Shown one piece after another: positions 6,345 through 12,618 of a stretch of DNA of 20,103 nucleotides. The first letter of the stretch is position 1. Each line of letters starts with the position of its first letter. Source of the DNA: a virus; the IMG/VR virus record IMGVR_UViG_3300006924_000281, positions 1 through 20,103 of that record; one strand, 5' to 3'. Below the pieces are notes generated by a model. The model did no database searches. It saw nothing but the letters and a program-made list of their open reading frames with translations, and was not told where the DNA came from. A program made the translations under genes and the position numbers.

Positions 6345-6815
6345 TTAAGCTTGAACAGCAGTGTTAAAAGCCTGAGCATACATTACGGTTATGACAACTG
6401 ATCCCGCATTTGTACCCGCGCTTGAGGTAGCTGTTAATTTTAAATCGGATGTACCTGTGTTCTTCCATGTAAGTGTACCACCACCAGAAGCGCCTAACGC
6501 TTTAATACCTACAGTGGTTCCAGAAGCAACAGCATTAACCAGAGTCGCTGCACCGCCTACAGTATCACCAACACTAATGTTTGTTGTGGTGTTAGCAGCC
6601 ACTTCCAAATCAATAATTATGTCTACGATTTTTGAGTTAGCGGGAATCACTACGTTTGTGGCTTCTGCTGCAACAGCGCCGCCGGAAATGTCCATTACAT
6701 GTTGTTGAGTCATTACAACATAGCCAACGTTTGCTATGTCGGTTCCAACGGTAGTACCCGTTGTATTTCTAATATTACCTGCCCGAATCGGACCTGAAAA
6801 AGTTGTAGTACCCAT
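6345..6815 (-). CDS. Putative capsid decoration or head-fibre protein
   Basis: 156 residues, rich in Thr, Gly, Ala and Val. It opens with TTFSGPIRAGNIRNTTGTTV, then VGYVVMTQQHVMDISG, VVIPANSKIVDIIIDLEVAA and a beta-rich end (SVVITVMYAQAF). The start resembles proteins I know only as hypothetical from the capsid region of marine phages; the pattern suits an oligomeric surface protein. A strong AGGAGA stands five bases before the ATG. It is the first gene after the terminator at 6880-6919 and the promoter-like site at 6873-6878, so it may be made from its own transcript. Confidence 0.75.
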   Translation of the reverse strand: MGTTTFSGPIRAGNIRNTTGTTVGTDIANVGYVVMTQQHVMDISGGAVAAEATNVVIPANSKIVDIIIDLEVAANTTTNISVGDTVGGAATLVNAVASGTTVGIKALGASGGGTLTWKNTGTSDLKLTATSSAGTNAGSVVITVMYAQAFNTAVQA

Positions 6816-6872
6816 GTGGATCTCCTGTCTTGGGTTACGTCAGCAGCCTCATGCCGCTGTCAGGGATAATTT

Positions 6873-6878
6873 ACTATA
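6873..6878 (-). promoter_or_regulatory. Extended -10 promoter-like site
   Basis: On the minus strand the sequence reads TGTTATAGT, a TGn followed by TATAGT (five of six bases of the -10 consensus). It lies directly behind the capsid-gene terminator and about 60 bases ahead of the gene at 6345-6815. No good -35 box is visible, as the bases there are the terminator's T-run. The logical position supports it; it is not proven. Confidence 0.35.
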
Positions 6879-6879
6879 A

Positions 6880-6919
6880 CACATAAAATAAAAAAAGAAA
6901 GAGCCGCAAAAGCGGCTCT
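6880..6919 (-). terminator. Rho-independent terminator after the major capsid gene
   Basis: Positions 6900-6907 and 6912-6919 form a perfect 8-bp GC-rich stem (AGAGCCGC/GCGGCTCT) with a four-base loop. On the minus strand it is followed by a T-rich run (TTTCTTTTTTTATTTTAT). It lies 24 bases beyond the stop of the capsid gene, so it should end or thin out the head-gene transcript there. Confidence 0.9.
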
Positions 6920-6942
6920 CTCCCATAAAATTGTATTGAAAC

Positions 6943-7854
6943 TTAGGCTGCGCCTGGAGTCCCAAAAACTGTACGCCAGTCGGATACACCGAAGCTGTAA
7001 CGCTCACGAGCTTTGAATCGCATGTTACCTGTATCAAAATCGCCTTCCATAGCTGTTTTGATTGGGGCACGATTAAAGTACTTAAACCCGTTAGGTGCGT
7101 CTGTCTTTATGAAATACGCATCTGTGTCTGTTAAAAAGTGGTTAACAACAGCGCCTTGAGGAATCATTCCCATGTTCTTCATTGCGTTTGCGTCGTTATC
7201 CGCTGTTCCCGGACGTAGGTTTGAGTTAAGCACTCGTTCTGCAATAAACTGCAATTCTTTTGGTATGATTAATTTCACACCGCTGACTGCAATTTTAAGA
7301 CCACGCTCATCAGTAAAACCTGCAATATCAATGAGCATTTGCTCTAAAGAGGTTTCGTTGAGGTCTGCCGCAGTTGCCAAAATATTGGTTTGGTTACCTG
7401 ACAGAGAAGGGTGTGCGTTTGAGCATAATGCTGCGCCATCCCCTATAGCGTTTGCACCTGTGTTGAACGCATTGTTCAATATAGATGCCGCCTTGATTTG
7501 CTTTGTTTGAGCCATCGAACGTGCAAGAGCTTTCGTATAACGAGAAGCTAGACGATCATATAGGTTGTCCTCAATTGCTTCCTCTGTAATTGAGAAAGCC
7601 AAAGCAATGGTTTCGTGAGTGTAACGAGCAGTGTATGTTTCTTTTGCATCGTCAAAACTGATAGCTCCGCCTTCAGATTTAACAGGTGCAGTTGAGAAAC
7701 CACCAAGCATTACTTCTTCTTCGAAAGCACGGTCAGATGACTCTTCTTCAAAGATTTCAGAATGCTCGTTCTCGTAACGATTATATTCTAACCCAAACAA
7801 TGCATTTAGGCCAGGTTCTAGCTCTTTAGCTAGTTGTGCGCGTGATATAGCCAT
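6943..7854 (-). CDS. Major capsid protein (Mu gpT-like, HK97-fold)
   Basis: 303 residues, a usual length for an unprocessed HK97-fold shell protein. Features are an acidic N-terminal arm (EHSEIFEEESSDRAFEEE), the E-loop region with ARYTHETIALAFSITEEAIED, a long spine helix (LASRYTKALARSMAQTKQIK), a central domain with GDGAALCSNAHPSLSG and PKELQFIAERVLNS, and a C-terminal beta region (MRFKARERYSFGVSDWRTVFG). The motif set matches the Mu gpT-like major head subunit family as I remember it. It follows the scaffold and putative decoration genes, as in many phages. AAGGAGA precedes the ATG. No head protease is visible nearby, so it is probably not matured by cleavage. Confidence 0.9.
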   Translation of the reverse strand: MAISRAQLAKELEPGLNALFGLEYNRYENEHSEIFEEESSDRAFEEEVMLGGFSTAPVKSEGGAISFDDAKETYTARYTHETIALAFSITEEAIEDNLYDRLASRYTKALARSMAQTKQIKAASILNNAFNTGANAIGDGAALCSNAHPSLSGNQTNILATAADLNETSLEQMLIDIAGFTDERGLKIAVSGVKLIIPKELQFIAERVLNSNLRPGTADNDANAMKNMGMIPQGAVVNHFLTDTDAYFIKTDAPNGFKYFNRAPIKTAMEGDFDTGNMRFKARERYSFGVSDWRTVFGTPGAA

Positions 7855-7866
7855 ACTACGCTCTCC

Positions 7867-8517
7867 TTATGTGCCTGTTGTAGTCGCAGTGGTTTGAGAA
7901 TCAAACCGCGACGTGGTTGCATTGAAATGAGCGTTGATTCTTACAATCAATGGAATACCCGCAGCAGCGAAATCGCTGTTTGCTTCGTCATCCATTATAC
8001 CGACAATACGCAACGGAAGTGTTGCAGTAGTGGCGATTGAAGACACGCTCAAAGCTGAGTTTGAATTACCCGTATTGGTAGAACCAGTACGTGCAGATGT
8101 GCCTAAAGACGCATTTGCAAAAACAGCCGTTAGGGCTGTCGCACGATCTGTGATCGTTGCGTCAGTTGCTACCTTGAACAACTGATTTGGATTGTCAGCT
8201 ACAAAAGCCTTAACAGGGTGGTTAGTATCCACGCTGACACTGTTCGAACCAGGCCAATAACTAAGAAAGGTTGGTTTTTTCGAAACTGAGTCAACGTATT
8301 CTACGCCCATCAGAACACCAAGAGCGGGAGTAGTACCCCCACTAGTCGCTCCCGCATGATCTATTACGCCTGCCGCAGTGGGCACACATAAAGAGTATTG
8401 GAAGATCGGATTGGTGTTGTTAGAAGCGATTTCATACTGAGTTACCCCAGTAGAATTAACACCGTTTCCAACAAGCCCGATAGGACGTAAACCGAAGGCA
8501 GTATTTTGATTTGCCAT
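7867..8517 (-). CDS. Putative head decoration protein
   Basis: 216 residues, Thr-, Ser-, Ala- and Asn-rich and beta-like. It begins MANQNTAFGLRPIGLVGNG and VNSTGVTQYEIASNN, a start I recognise from proteins encoded just ahead of the major capsid gene in marine phages. A middle part, PALGVLMGVEYVD and FLSYWPGS, is followed by PVKAFVADNPNQLFKV and a C-terminal PLRIVGIMDDEANSD. Its place between scaffold and capsid genes suggests a capsid-surface protein made in high amount; AGGAGA lies eight bases before the ATG. The role is inferred; no enzymatic motif is present. Confidence 0.75.
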   Translation of the reverse strand: MANQNTAFGLRPIGLVGNGVNSTGVTQYEIASNNTNPIFQYSLCVPTAAGVIDHAGATSGGTTPALGVLMGVEYVDSVSKKPTFLSYWPGSNSVSVDTNHPVKAFVADNPNQLFKVATDATITDRATALTAVFANASLGTSARTGSTNTGNSNSALSVSSIATTATLPLRIVGIMDDEANSDFAAAGIPLIVRINAHFNATTSRFDSQTTATTTGT

Positions 8518-8543
8518 TTTAGTTTTCTCCTAATGGGGCGACC

Positions 8544-9023
8544 CTAATTTTTACGAGGGCCACCGAAGGTTACACGAGATTGACGATTGGCTTTTTCAAT
8601 CGTCATGGTTGAATGTTGATTCTCTCTCATCATATCGTAGTCAACTGCATCCATTTGATCCCTCGATTTACTATTAAAGTAATGAGTTCTCTCCTGAACC
8701 GTCTCAACGGGAATCCGAGCGAGTATCAGTCCGCCTACTCCAAACACACCTTTATATTTACCTGATTCTACGACGGGAGATTCAAAGTCAGGGTATTCGT
8801 CCTTACGAACAAGTTCCCAACCCTCCCGCATTTTAGCACTGATGTTTTTTGTATCATCAAATCCTCGCGTTTCGGCTCGAATCCAACGATGCGCAAACCC
8901 ATCAGGGGCAGGCGGTGCATCTAACATTGACGGGGGTGCCCACGGACGCCTTTGCGCCGTTTTTTCCCTTGTTTGATTAGCGCGAGAAGTACGCTTGATT
9001 GAATCGTTTGTGCTATCAGTCAT
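8544..9023 (-). CDS. Conserved phage protein of the capsid module, unknown
   Basis: 159 residues. A basic, probably disordered start (about 35 residues) is followed by FAHRWIRAETRGFDDTKN, KMREGWELVRKDEYPDF and GKYKGVFGVGGLILARIPVE, then a helical C-terminus with DQMDAVDYDMMREN and a basic tail. I recognise this as a recurring protein between scaffold and capsid genes in marine phages. The charged ends and helical middle would suit a capsid-assembly factor or minor head protein, but no fold is recognised. It has an AAGGAG ribosome site seven bases before the ATG and starts four bases after the scaffold gene. Confidence 0.75.
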   Translation of the reverse strand: MTDSTNDSIKRTSRANQTREKTAQRRPWAPPSMLDAPPAPDGFAHRWIRAETRGFDDTKNISAKMREGWELVRKDEYPDFESPVVESGKYKGVFGVGGLILARIPVETVQERTHYFNSKSRDQMDAVDYDMMRENQHSTMTIEKANRQSRVTFGGPRKN

Positions 9024-9027
9024 TGTG

Positions 9028-9906
9028 TTACTCCTTCACGTATTTCGCATATTCTTCTAGCGGCACACCCAATTTTTTCGCGATTGCGACTTGGCTAGGG
9101 GTGAGTCTAACCTTTTTCCCACTGCTGCGCCCAGAATTGGATCTTGATACGCCTGCAACCGTCTGAGCGGGTCGTTTGCTTGCGTTTTTCGCGTTACCTC
9201 CGAATGTGTCGGAAATGCGGCGATCAAGTTCAGTATAGTACTCATCGCTCGTGGGGTCAAACCCTTCGTCTTCGACAAGCTTCTTATGTATGCCAAAAGC
9301 TGCAAAAGTTTTGGCTTCATCCTGCCCAAACCAGTCATTTCTAGCAGCCCAGTCTTGAGCTTTTGGGTCAGGTCGTTTGATTTGTTGCTGCTGTGCCTGT
9401 TGCTGCTGTGGAGCAACAGATTGCTGTTGTTGCTGTTGCTGCGCCTGTTGCTGCTGCCTCTCTTGAGCAACTTTAGCTTGGTTAGCCCTTTCGTTTTCAG
9501 CAGATAAAGCAATCATTTTCTTGTTAGCCTCAACAACCGCAGTTGTATCTCCAAGCTCCATAGCTCGTGCTAATTCTTTTTCCGTCTGCTCCATTTGAGT
9601 TTGCACTCTATTGGTGTATTCAGAAACATAATTGCTGTCCAAGGCACTAAATCTTTGCTTTAATTGCGCAGCCTCTTGTTGAACTTGTTTTGCGTAGTTA
9701 ACAGCCTCTTCCTCGCGACGCTGTGCATCCCGCATCTTTTTAGTAAGCCTATCAATACGTTTTTGAGTGGAACTTTGAGCCTTATCAAATTGATCTTCTT
9801 CTACGATCTCAACATTTTCTTGATCAGACTGCTCTTCCGAAGCTTCTACCTCAACTTCAGTTTCAGTATCTACTTCCATCTCTAACTGTTCTTGTTGTTC
9901 TGCCAT
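9028..9906 (-). CDS. Capsid scaffolding protein with glutamine tract
   Basis: 292 residues with the layout of a phage scaffold. A very acidic start (residues 6-45, almost all Glu, Asp, Val and Thr) leads into long charged coiled-coil helices (about 45-150: QKRIDRLTKKMRDAQRREEE and so on). Next comes a glutamine tract (about 148-176, interrupted by SVAP and A), then a helical part with RPDPKAQDWAARNDWFGQDE and a basic C-terminus ending LTPSQVAIAKKLGVPLEEYA. The basic C-terminal helix is the usual capsid-binding end in scaffolds such as those of P22 and phi29. The gene precedes the decoration and capsid genes, and AGGAGG lies five bases before the ATG. The role is inferred from layout and gene order. 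Confidence 0.8.
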   Translation of the reverse strand: MAEQQEQLEMEVDTETEVEVEASEEQSDQENVEIVEEDQFDKAQSSTQKRIDRLTKKMRDAQRREEEAVNYAKQVQQEAAQLKQRFSALDSNYVSEYTNRVQTQMEQTEKELARAMELGDTTAVVEANKKMIALSAENERANQAKVAQERQQQQAQQQQQQQSVAPQQQQAQQQQIKRPDPKAQDWAARNDWFGQDEAKTFAAFGIHKKLVEDEGFDPTSDEYYTELDRRISDTFGGNAKNASKRPAQTVAGVSRSNSGRSSGKKVRLTPSQVAIAKKLGVPLEEYAKYVKE

Positions 9907-9915
9907 AAAATCCTC

Positions 9916-10368
9916 CTAGTAGTGCAAAATGTCTTCCGGCTCATTAATTCGAGCCAAAATCTCGTCATCATTCAAAATACGAACCTCTCCACCGTCAATG
10001 GCAAAGCGTGAACCCGCATAACGTGCAAACATCACCCATTCTTTCTCCGCGCACCAAGGGCCAGAAGGAAATTTTTCTGGGTCTTGATAGGCCAGAGGGC
10101 CAACCTTCAACACATAACCAACCTGTGTTGAAATTTTTTGTTGTTCCACAGCAGAATCCGGCAAAAATATACCGCCTTCAGTCTTTCCCTTACCGCGATA
10201 AGGTAAAACCAAAATTCTCCATCCTGTAGGATTGGGCATTCTTTCTAGAAGTGACCCGCTTATAGCATTTGGGTCTAAAACTTTAACTGACGGCTCTTTA
10301 TAAGCCTCTCCAAGGCTTGCGATAGCCTCTTTTACTCCAGTTAAATCAACTTTTGCGCTCTCAGTCAT
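9916..10368 (-). CDS. GroES-like co-chaperonin
   Basis: 150 residues. Residues about 48-143 align by eye with Cpn10/GroES: GWRILVLPYRGKGKTEGG begins the barrel, and a mobile-loop-like stretch (about 59-79) carries GGIFLP where GroES has GGIVLT, the hydrophobic triplet that binds GroEL. QVGYVLKVGP follows, then EWVMFARYAGSRFAIDGGEV and LNDDEILARI, as in GroES. A 45-residue N-terminal extension is extra. T4 gp31 is the known precedent: it replaces GroES so that the large capsid protein fits the chamber. Its place just ahead of scaffold and capsid genes fits folding of the phage head protein with host GroEL. AGGAG is seven bases ahead of the ATG. Confidence 0.85.
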   Translation of the reverse strand: MTESAKVDLTGVKEAIASLGEAYKEPSVKVLDPNAISGSLLERMPNPTGWRILVLPYRGKGKTEGGIFLPDSAVEQQKISTQVGYVLKVGPLAYQDPEKFPSGPWCAEKEWVMFARYAGSRFAIDGGEVRILNDDEILARINEPEDILHY

Positions 10369-10558
10369 TGCTTCGCTCCTGTTTATCTAGCAGGCCCTTG
10401 AGTTCCTGTTCCACATGATTCAGGGCTTCCATATTGCCCATAAGCTCACGATATTGCTCCATAGACTTGATATTGCCATACTGCATTAAGTCAACAACAC
10501 CTTGCCTACGATCTCTTATAATGCGAAAAACTGCTTCCGCAACATATATCTCATCCAT
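10361..10558 (-). CDS. Small helical conserved phage protein
   Basis: 65 residues, all-helical by composition: DEIYVAEAVFRIIRDRRQGV, VDLMQYGNIKSMEQYRELMG and NHVEQELKGLLDKQE. No membrane segment or motif is visible. It overlaps the co-chaperonin gene by eight bases, so the two are probably translated together. I have seen similar short proteins beside scaffold genes in marine phages; the function is unknown. Confidence 0.75.
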   Translation of the reverse strand: MDEIYVAEAVFRIIRDRRQGVVDLMQYGNIKSMEQYRELMGNMEALNHVEQELKGLLDKQERSND

Positions 10559-10591
10559 TCTTAGATATTCCCACCTTTTCTTATATGAGAG

Positions 10592-10620
10592 ATACTAGGA
10601 TATTTTGAGATAATATGCAA
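10592..10620 (-). promoter_or_regulatory. Promoter-like site ahead of the head-assembly genes
   Basis: The 62-base gap between the endolysin and the 65-aa gene is AT-rich. On the minus strand it has TTGCAT (10615-10620), 17 bases, then TAGTAT (10592-10597). The TTGCAW box at 17-18 bases recurs at the repeated early modules. Each hexamer has only four consensus bases, so this is a weak call. Confidence 0.3.
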
Positions 10621-11232
10621 TTATATATTAAGCCACTTATAAATTTTTTGTGTTTCTTCTTTTCGGTGCTTTAAACCGTTGTAACCACCATTAACTCTTT
10701 TAGTAATTGTTTTAATGGTATCGTCATCAACCCCATTATCACAAATATCCCACAATTTGTTTCTATGAAAGAACCAAATAGCACTTTCCATAGGGAATTT
10801 TGAAGCAACAAGGTCAGGATCCTTCATTATCTCCGGCAAATCCATGTCCGCCGCAAACTGAGAATAGTTATTTTTCCCGGTACATTGTAAAAATCCGCGT
10901 CCCCGCCACAGATATCCTTGTCCATCATTGCCCATTCTACCGCCATATACGCGATCTGCCAAAGCTTGGGGGTTTCTAGCACATTTTTCTGCGTCACTCT
11001 CTGAGTCAAAGTATTTACCAAACACTTTGAGAATAGATTCCATAGAATAATTTAAATTTTCTTCCGTGTAACGAAAGGTTCCGCTCTCATGTACAAGCTG
11101 ACCAAGAAAATGTGCCCCTCGTTCTGGATTTAAAGCATAATGATTACATATTTTCTTTGCAGTGTTGGGACCAAAAGCACCGTCAGGTGAAGATCCTATC
11201 TTTTCCTGTAATGTTTTTAATGCTTCACTCAT
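10621..11232 (-). CDS. GH19-type endolysin (chitinase-like lysozyme)
   Basis: 203 residues. The first 28 residues (LKTLQEKIGSSPDGAFGPNT, AKKI) look like a trimmed peptidoglycan-binding motif. The catalytic domain follows with GQLVHESGTFRYTEENLNYS, where Glu49 and Glu58 are the likely acid and base of the GH19 family. KVFGKYFD, LADRVYGGRMGNDGQGYLWR and GRGFLQCTGKNNY are the family's substrate-cleft motifs. It should cut the glycan strands of the cell wall at the end of infection. No signal peptide is visible, so it needs the holin to reach the wall. Its ATG overlaps the stop of the 40-aa gene before it (TAATG). The enzyme class is secure; specificity is inferred. Confidence 0.93.
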   Translation of the reverse strand: MSEALKTLQEKIGSSPDGAFGPNTAKKICNHYALNPERGAHFLGQLVHESGTFRYTEENLNYSMESILKVFGKYFDSESDAEKCARNPQALADRVYGGRMGNDGQGYLWRGRGFLQCTGKNNYSQFAADMDLPEIMKDPDLVASKFPMESAIWFFHRNKLWDICDNGVDDDTIKTITKRVNGGYNGLKHRKEETQKIYKWLNI

Positions 11233-11354
11233 TACTTCTTACCTTTTATAACTTTCTTTAGTTTCCTTGCCTGACTAGCATGAAGCTTAGAAGCTTTATT
11301 CAAACCCTTGATGACTTTCTTCACCGTAGCTTTTTTCTTTCTGTTTAATGTCAT
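11232..11354 (-). CDS. 40-aa lysine-rich micro-protein of the lysis cassette
   Basis: The gene is bounded by an ATGA overlap with the gene before it and a TAATG overlap with the endolysin, so both ends are well supported. The product starts MTLNRKKKATVKKVIKG and goes on LNKASKLHASQARKLKKVI, ending in lysines. It has no acidic residue and could form one amphipathic cationic helix. KASKLHASQAK-like motifs recur in small phage proteins. A membrane-active or regulatory role in lysis is a guess from place and charge. Confidence 0.75.
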   Translation of the reverse strand: MTLNRKKKATVKKVIKGLNKASKLHASQARKLKKVIKGKK

Positions 11355-11620
11355 TGTTGTACAACCTCTTTTGATCCACAAACACGTTCATATACCATAT
11401 CGTCTATATAGGCTTCTGCCCATTTATTCTCTGTGAAGGTACAAAATACCCACAGATCGTTTACATCATCATTTAATAAATTAATAATATCTTGTTGCGC
11501 GGATACTTGGCCTTGTAAATGCTCAATATCATGCACAATGTTGCTGATATACCACACCAAACCAACTAATTGCACTGCCATAGCAAACACTAACGCAACA
11601 GGTATTTTCATATCAGCCAT
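11351..11620 (-). CDS. One-helix membrane protein of the lysis cassette
   Basis: 89 residues. One N-terminal membrane segment (IPVALVFAMAVQLVGLVWYI) is followed by a coiled-coil-like stretch (HDIEHLQGQVSAQQDIINLL) and a charged C-terminal part with two Cys (VFCTF and RVCGS). The layout, with a membrane anchor and periplasmic coiled coil, fits an inner-membrane spanin or an accessory holin. No lipoprotein partner is visible. AGAGG lies five bases before the ATG, and the stop overlaps the next gene (ATGA). It is placed between holin and endolysin. The spanin idea is inference. Confidence 0.75.
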   Translation of the reverse strand: MADMKIPVALVFAMAVQLVGLVWYISNIVHDIEHLQGQVSAQQDIINLLNDDVNDLWVFCTFTENKWAEAYIDDMVYERVCGSKEVVQQ

Positions 11621-11622
11621 AA

Positions 11623-12003
11623 TTACCTCTTAAAGAATTTTTGTACGCCTCTGACACCAAACGAGGCAGAGATTGCGATACCTAAACTGTAAAAATACCA
11701 GTCGGGTGCTTTGGAAAGCTGTTCAAAGCCTTTATCCACCCAACCTTCAGTCCCTGGAATGAACGCCAAAACAAGCGGAATAGACAGAACAATTACAAAC
11801 CACTCGTCTTTCCAACTTGATTGAGAGCCTTGCGCCATGATACGCTCCCAGTCTGCGACTGATGTCTCTTTTGAGAGCATTATCTTAGCTTTCGCTTCTG
11901 CTTCCGTAAGTTTTAACTTTGCACTTGCTGCCTGTGCTTGAGACTTTGCATCAAGCCAACTGCCCGCCAGACCCGCAATAGGTCCAATTATAGACTGTAA
12001 CAT
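11623..12003 (-). CDS. Holin, three-helix type (GTA_holin_3TM-like)
   Basis: 126 residues. A hydrophobic N-terminal segment (LQSIIGPIAGLAGSWLDA) is followed by an Ala- and Lys-rich amphipathic helix and the conserved SWKDEWFVIVLSIPLVLAFI, PGTEGWVDKGFEQL and PDWYFYSLGIAISASFGVRG. The run from SWKDEW to SFGVRG matches the three-helix holin family found in alphaproteobacterial gene transfer agents and phages, as I remember it. It should form the inner-membrane lesion that frees the endolysin. It overlaps the EF-hand protein before it by one base (TAATG). This family fits an alphaproteobacterial host. Confidence 0.85.
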   Translation of the reverse strand: MLQSIIGPIAGLAGSWLDAKSQAQAASAKLKLTEAEAKAKIMLSKETSVADWERIMAQGSQSSWKDEWFVIVLSIPLVLAFIPGTEGWVDKGFEQLSKAPDWYFYSLGIAISASFGVRGVQKFFKR

Positions 12004-12350
12004 TAGTTTTCCTCCATCTGTATACTGGTTTTCTTGCTCTCAGCCTTTGCGCTGTATGCATTAAAACCCATAAAAGCCGCCACCACCCCGGAAGCCGCTA
12101 TAACGTACACACTTGCTATATCTGTAATTAAACTTGCCGCTTTGTCAAACCCAAGGACAGAAGCAAGCAGTATTATAAACGGGTAAATTAACATTCCCAT
12201 CAAAGCAAAACCTGTAAAACGACGCTCTGCATTGCGCTTGAGATCGCGATCAATCATCTCTAACCGACGATCTTCCAAAGCAATCTTATTCCACTCTGCT
12301 TTTTCTATAACACCATTTTTATTTGTATCGGCCTTATCAAATTCTGTCAT
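12003..12350 (-). CDS. EF-hand membrane protein of the lysis cassette
   Basis: 115 residues. Residues 8-19 form a complete EF-hand loop (DTNKNGVIEKAE), with Asp8, Asn10, Asn12, Glu16 and Glu19 as calcium ligands. A charged helical linker (EDRRLEMIDRDLKRN) leads to two membrane segments at about 46-67 (FALMGMLIYPFIILLASVLG) and 78-98 (IASVYVIAASGVVAAFMGF). The C-terminus is polar. I recall this EF-hand plus two-helix arrangement from other marine phages, where it is unnamed. Lying directly before the holin, it may be an antiholin or a calcium-sensing pore partner; this is inference. A single EF-hand often needs pairing, so it may act as a dimer. Confidence 0.85.
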   Translation of the reverse strand: MTEFDKADTNKNGVIEKAEWNKIALEDRRLEMIDRDLKRNAERRFTGFALMGMLIYPFIILLASVLGFDKAASLITDIASVYVIAASGVVAAFMGFNAYSAKAESKKTSIQMEEN

Positions 12351-12460
12351 CTTTTCGCCCTCGCATACGCAATCGCTATTCTTTTTTCCCGCGTTATTAT
12401 AACAACTTTCCCCGATTTGTCATATATTATGTATTTTCCGCGCCGCTCGACTACAATCAC
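12347..12460 (-). CDS. 37-aa micro-protein
   Basis: A GTG start overlaps the stop of the 53-aa gene (GTGA), and the TGA stop overlaps the ATG of the EF-hand gene (ATGA), so the frame fills the gap exactly. The product reads VIVVERRGKYIIYDKSGK, then VVIITREKRIAIAYARAKR. The pattern, a short beta hairpin (GKYIIYDKSGKVVIIT) then a basic helix, recurs in marine phage genomes I have seen. Its function is unknown. GAGGGCGAAAAG at its end serves as the ribosome site for the next gene. Confidence 0.7.
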   Translation of the reverse strand: MIVVERRGKYIIYDKSGKVVIITREKRIAIAYARAKR

Positions 12461-12618
12461 AGTTCTATTTTAATGCACACAACTTTTGATTTATCGCTCG
12501 TTACAAGGACTTTAGCTTCCTCTTTGGCAATCTCACACACTTCTTGCTTGGTGTAGCTTCCAATATGATAGTGCTCAAAGCCTTGCGTTGCTAATTGAAC
12601 CCATAACAATACCCACAT
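12457..12618 (-). CDS. 53-aa small protein, possibly exported
   Basis: The ATG follows the previous stop directly (TGGTAGATG), with AGGTGG upstream. The product starts MWVLLWVQLATQGFEHYHIG, a short hydrophobic start that might be a weak signal or membrane anchor, then SYTKQEVCEIAKEEAKVLVT and ends with VVCIKIEL. Two Cys could form a disulphide in the periplasm. The overlap with the downstream micro-gene supports the frame. I do not recognise a family with confidence; a spanin-like or lysis-related role is possible only by position. Confidence 0.65.
   Translation of the reverse strand: MWVLLWVQLATQGFEHYHIGSYTKQEVCEIAKEEAKVLVTSDKSKVVCIKIEL

Noticed and set aside
6841-6860. Imperfect inverted repeat CAGCAGC...GCCGCTG ahead of the gene at 6345-6815
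   Set aside because: It has a mismatch in a short stem and no T-run, so it is too weak to call a terminator or operator.
9057-9512. 151-codon alternative minus frame within the scaffold gene
   Set aside because: Ser/Asn/Leu runs come from reading the glutamine tract out of frame; the scaffold frame has the ribosome site and expected protein layout.
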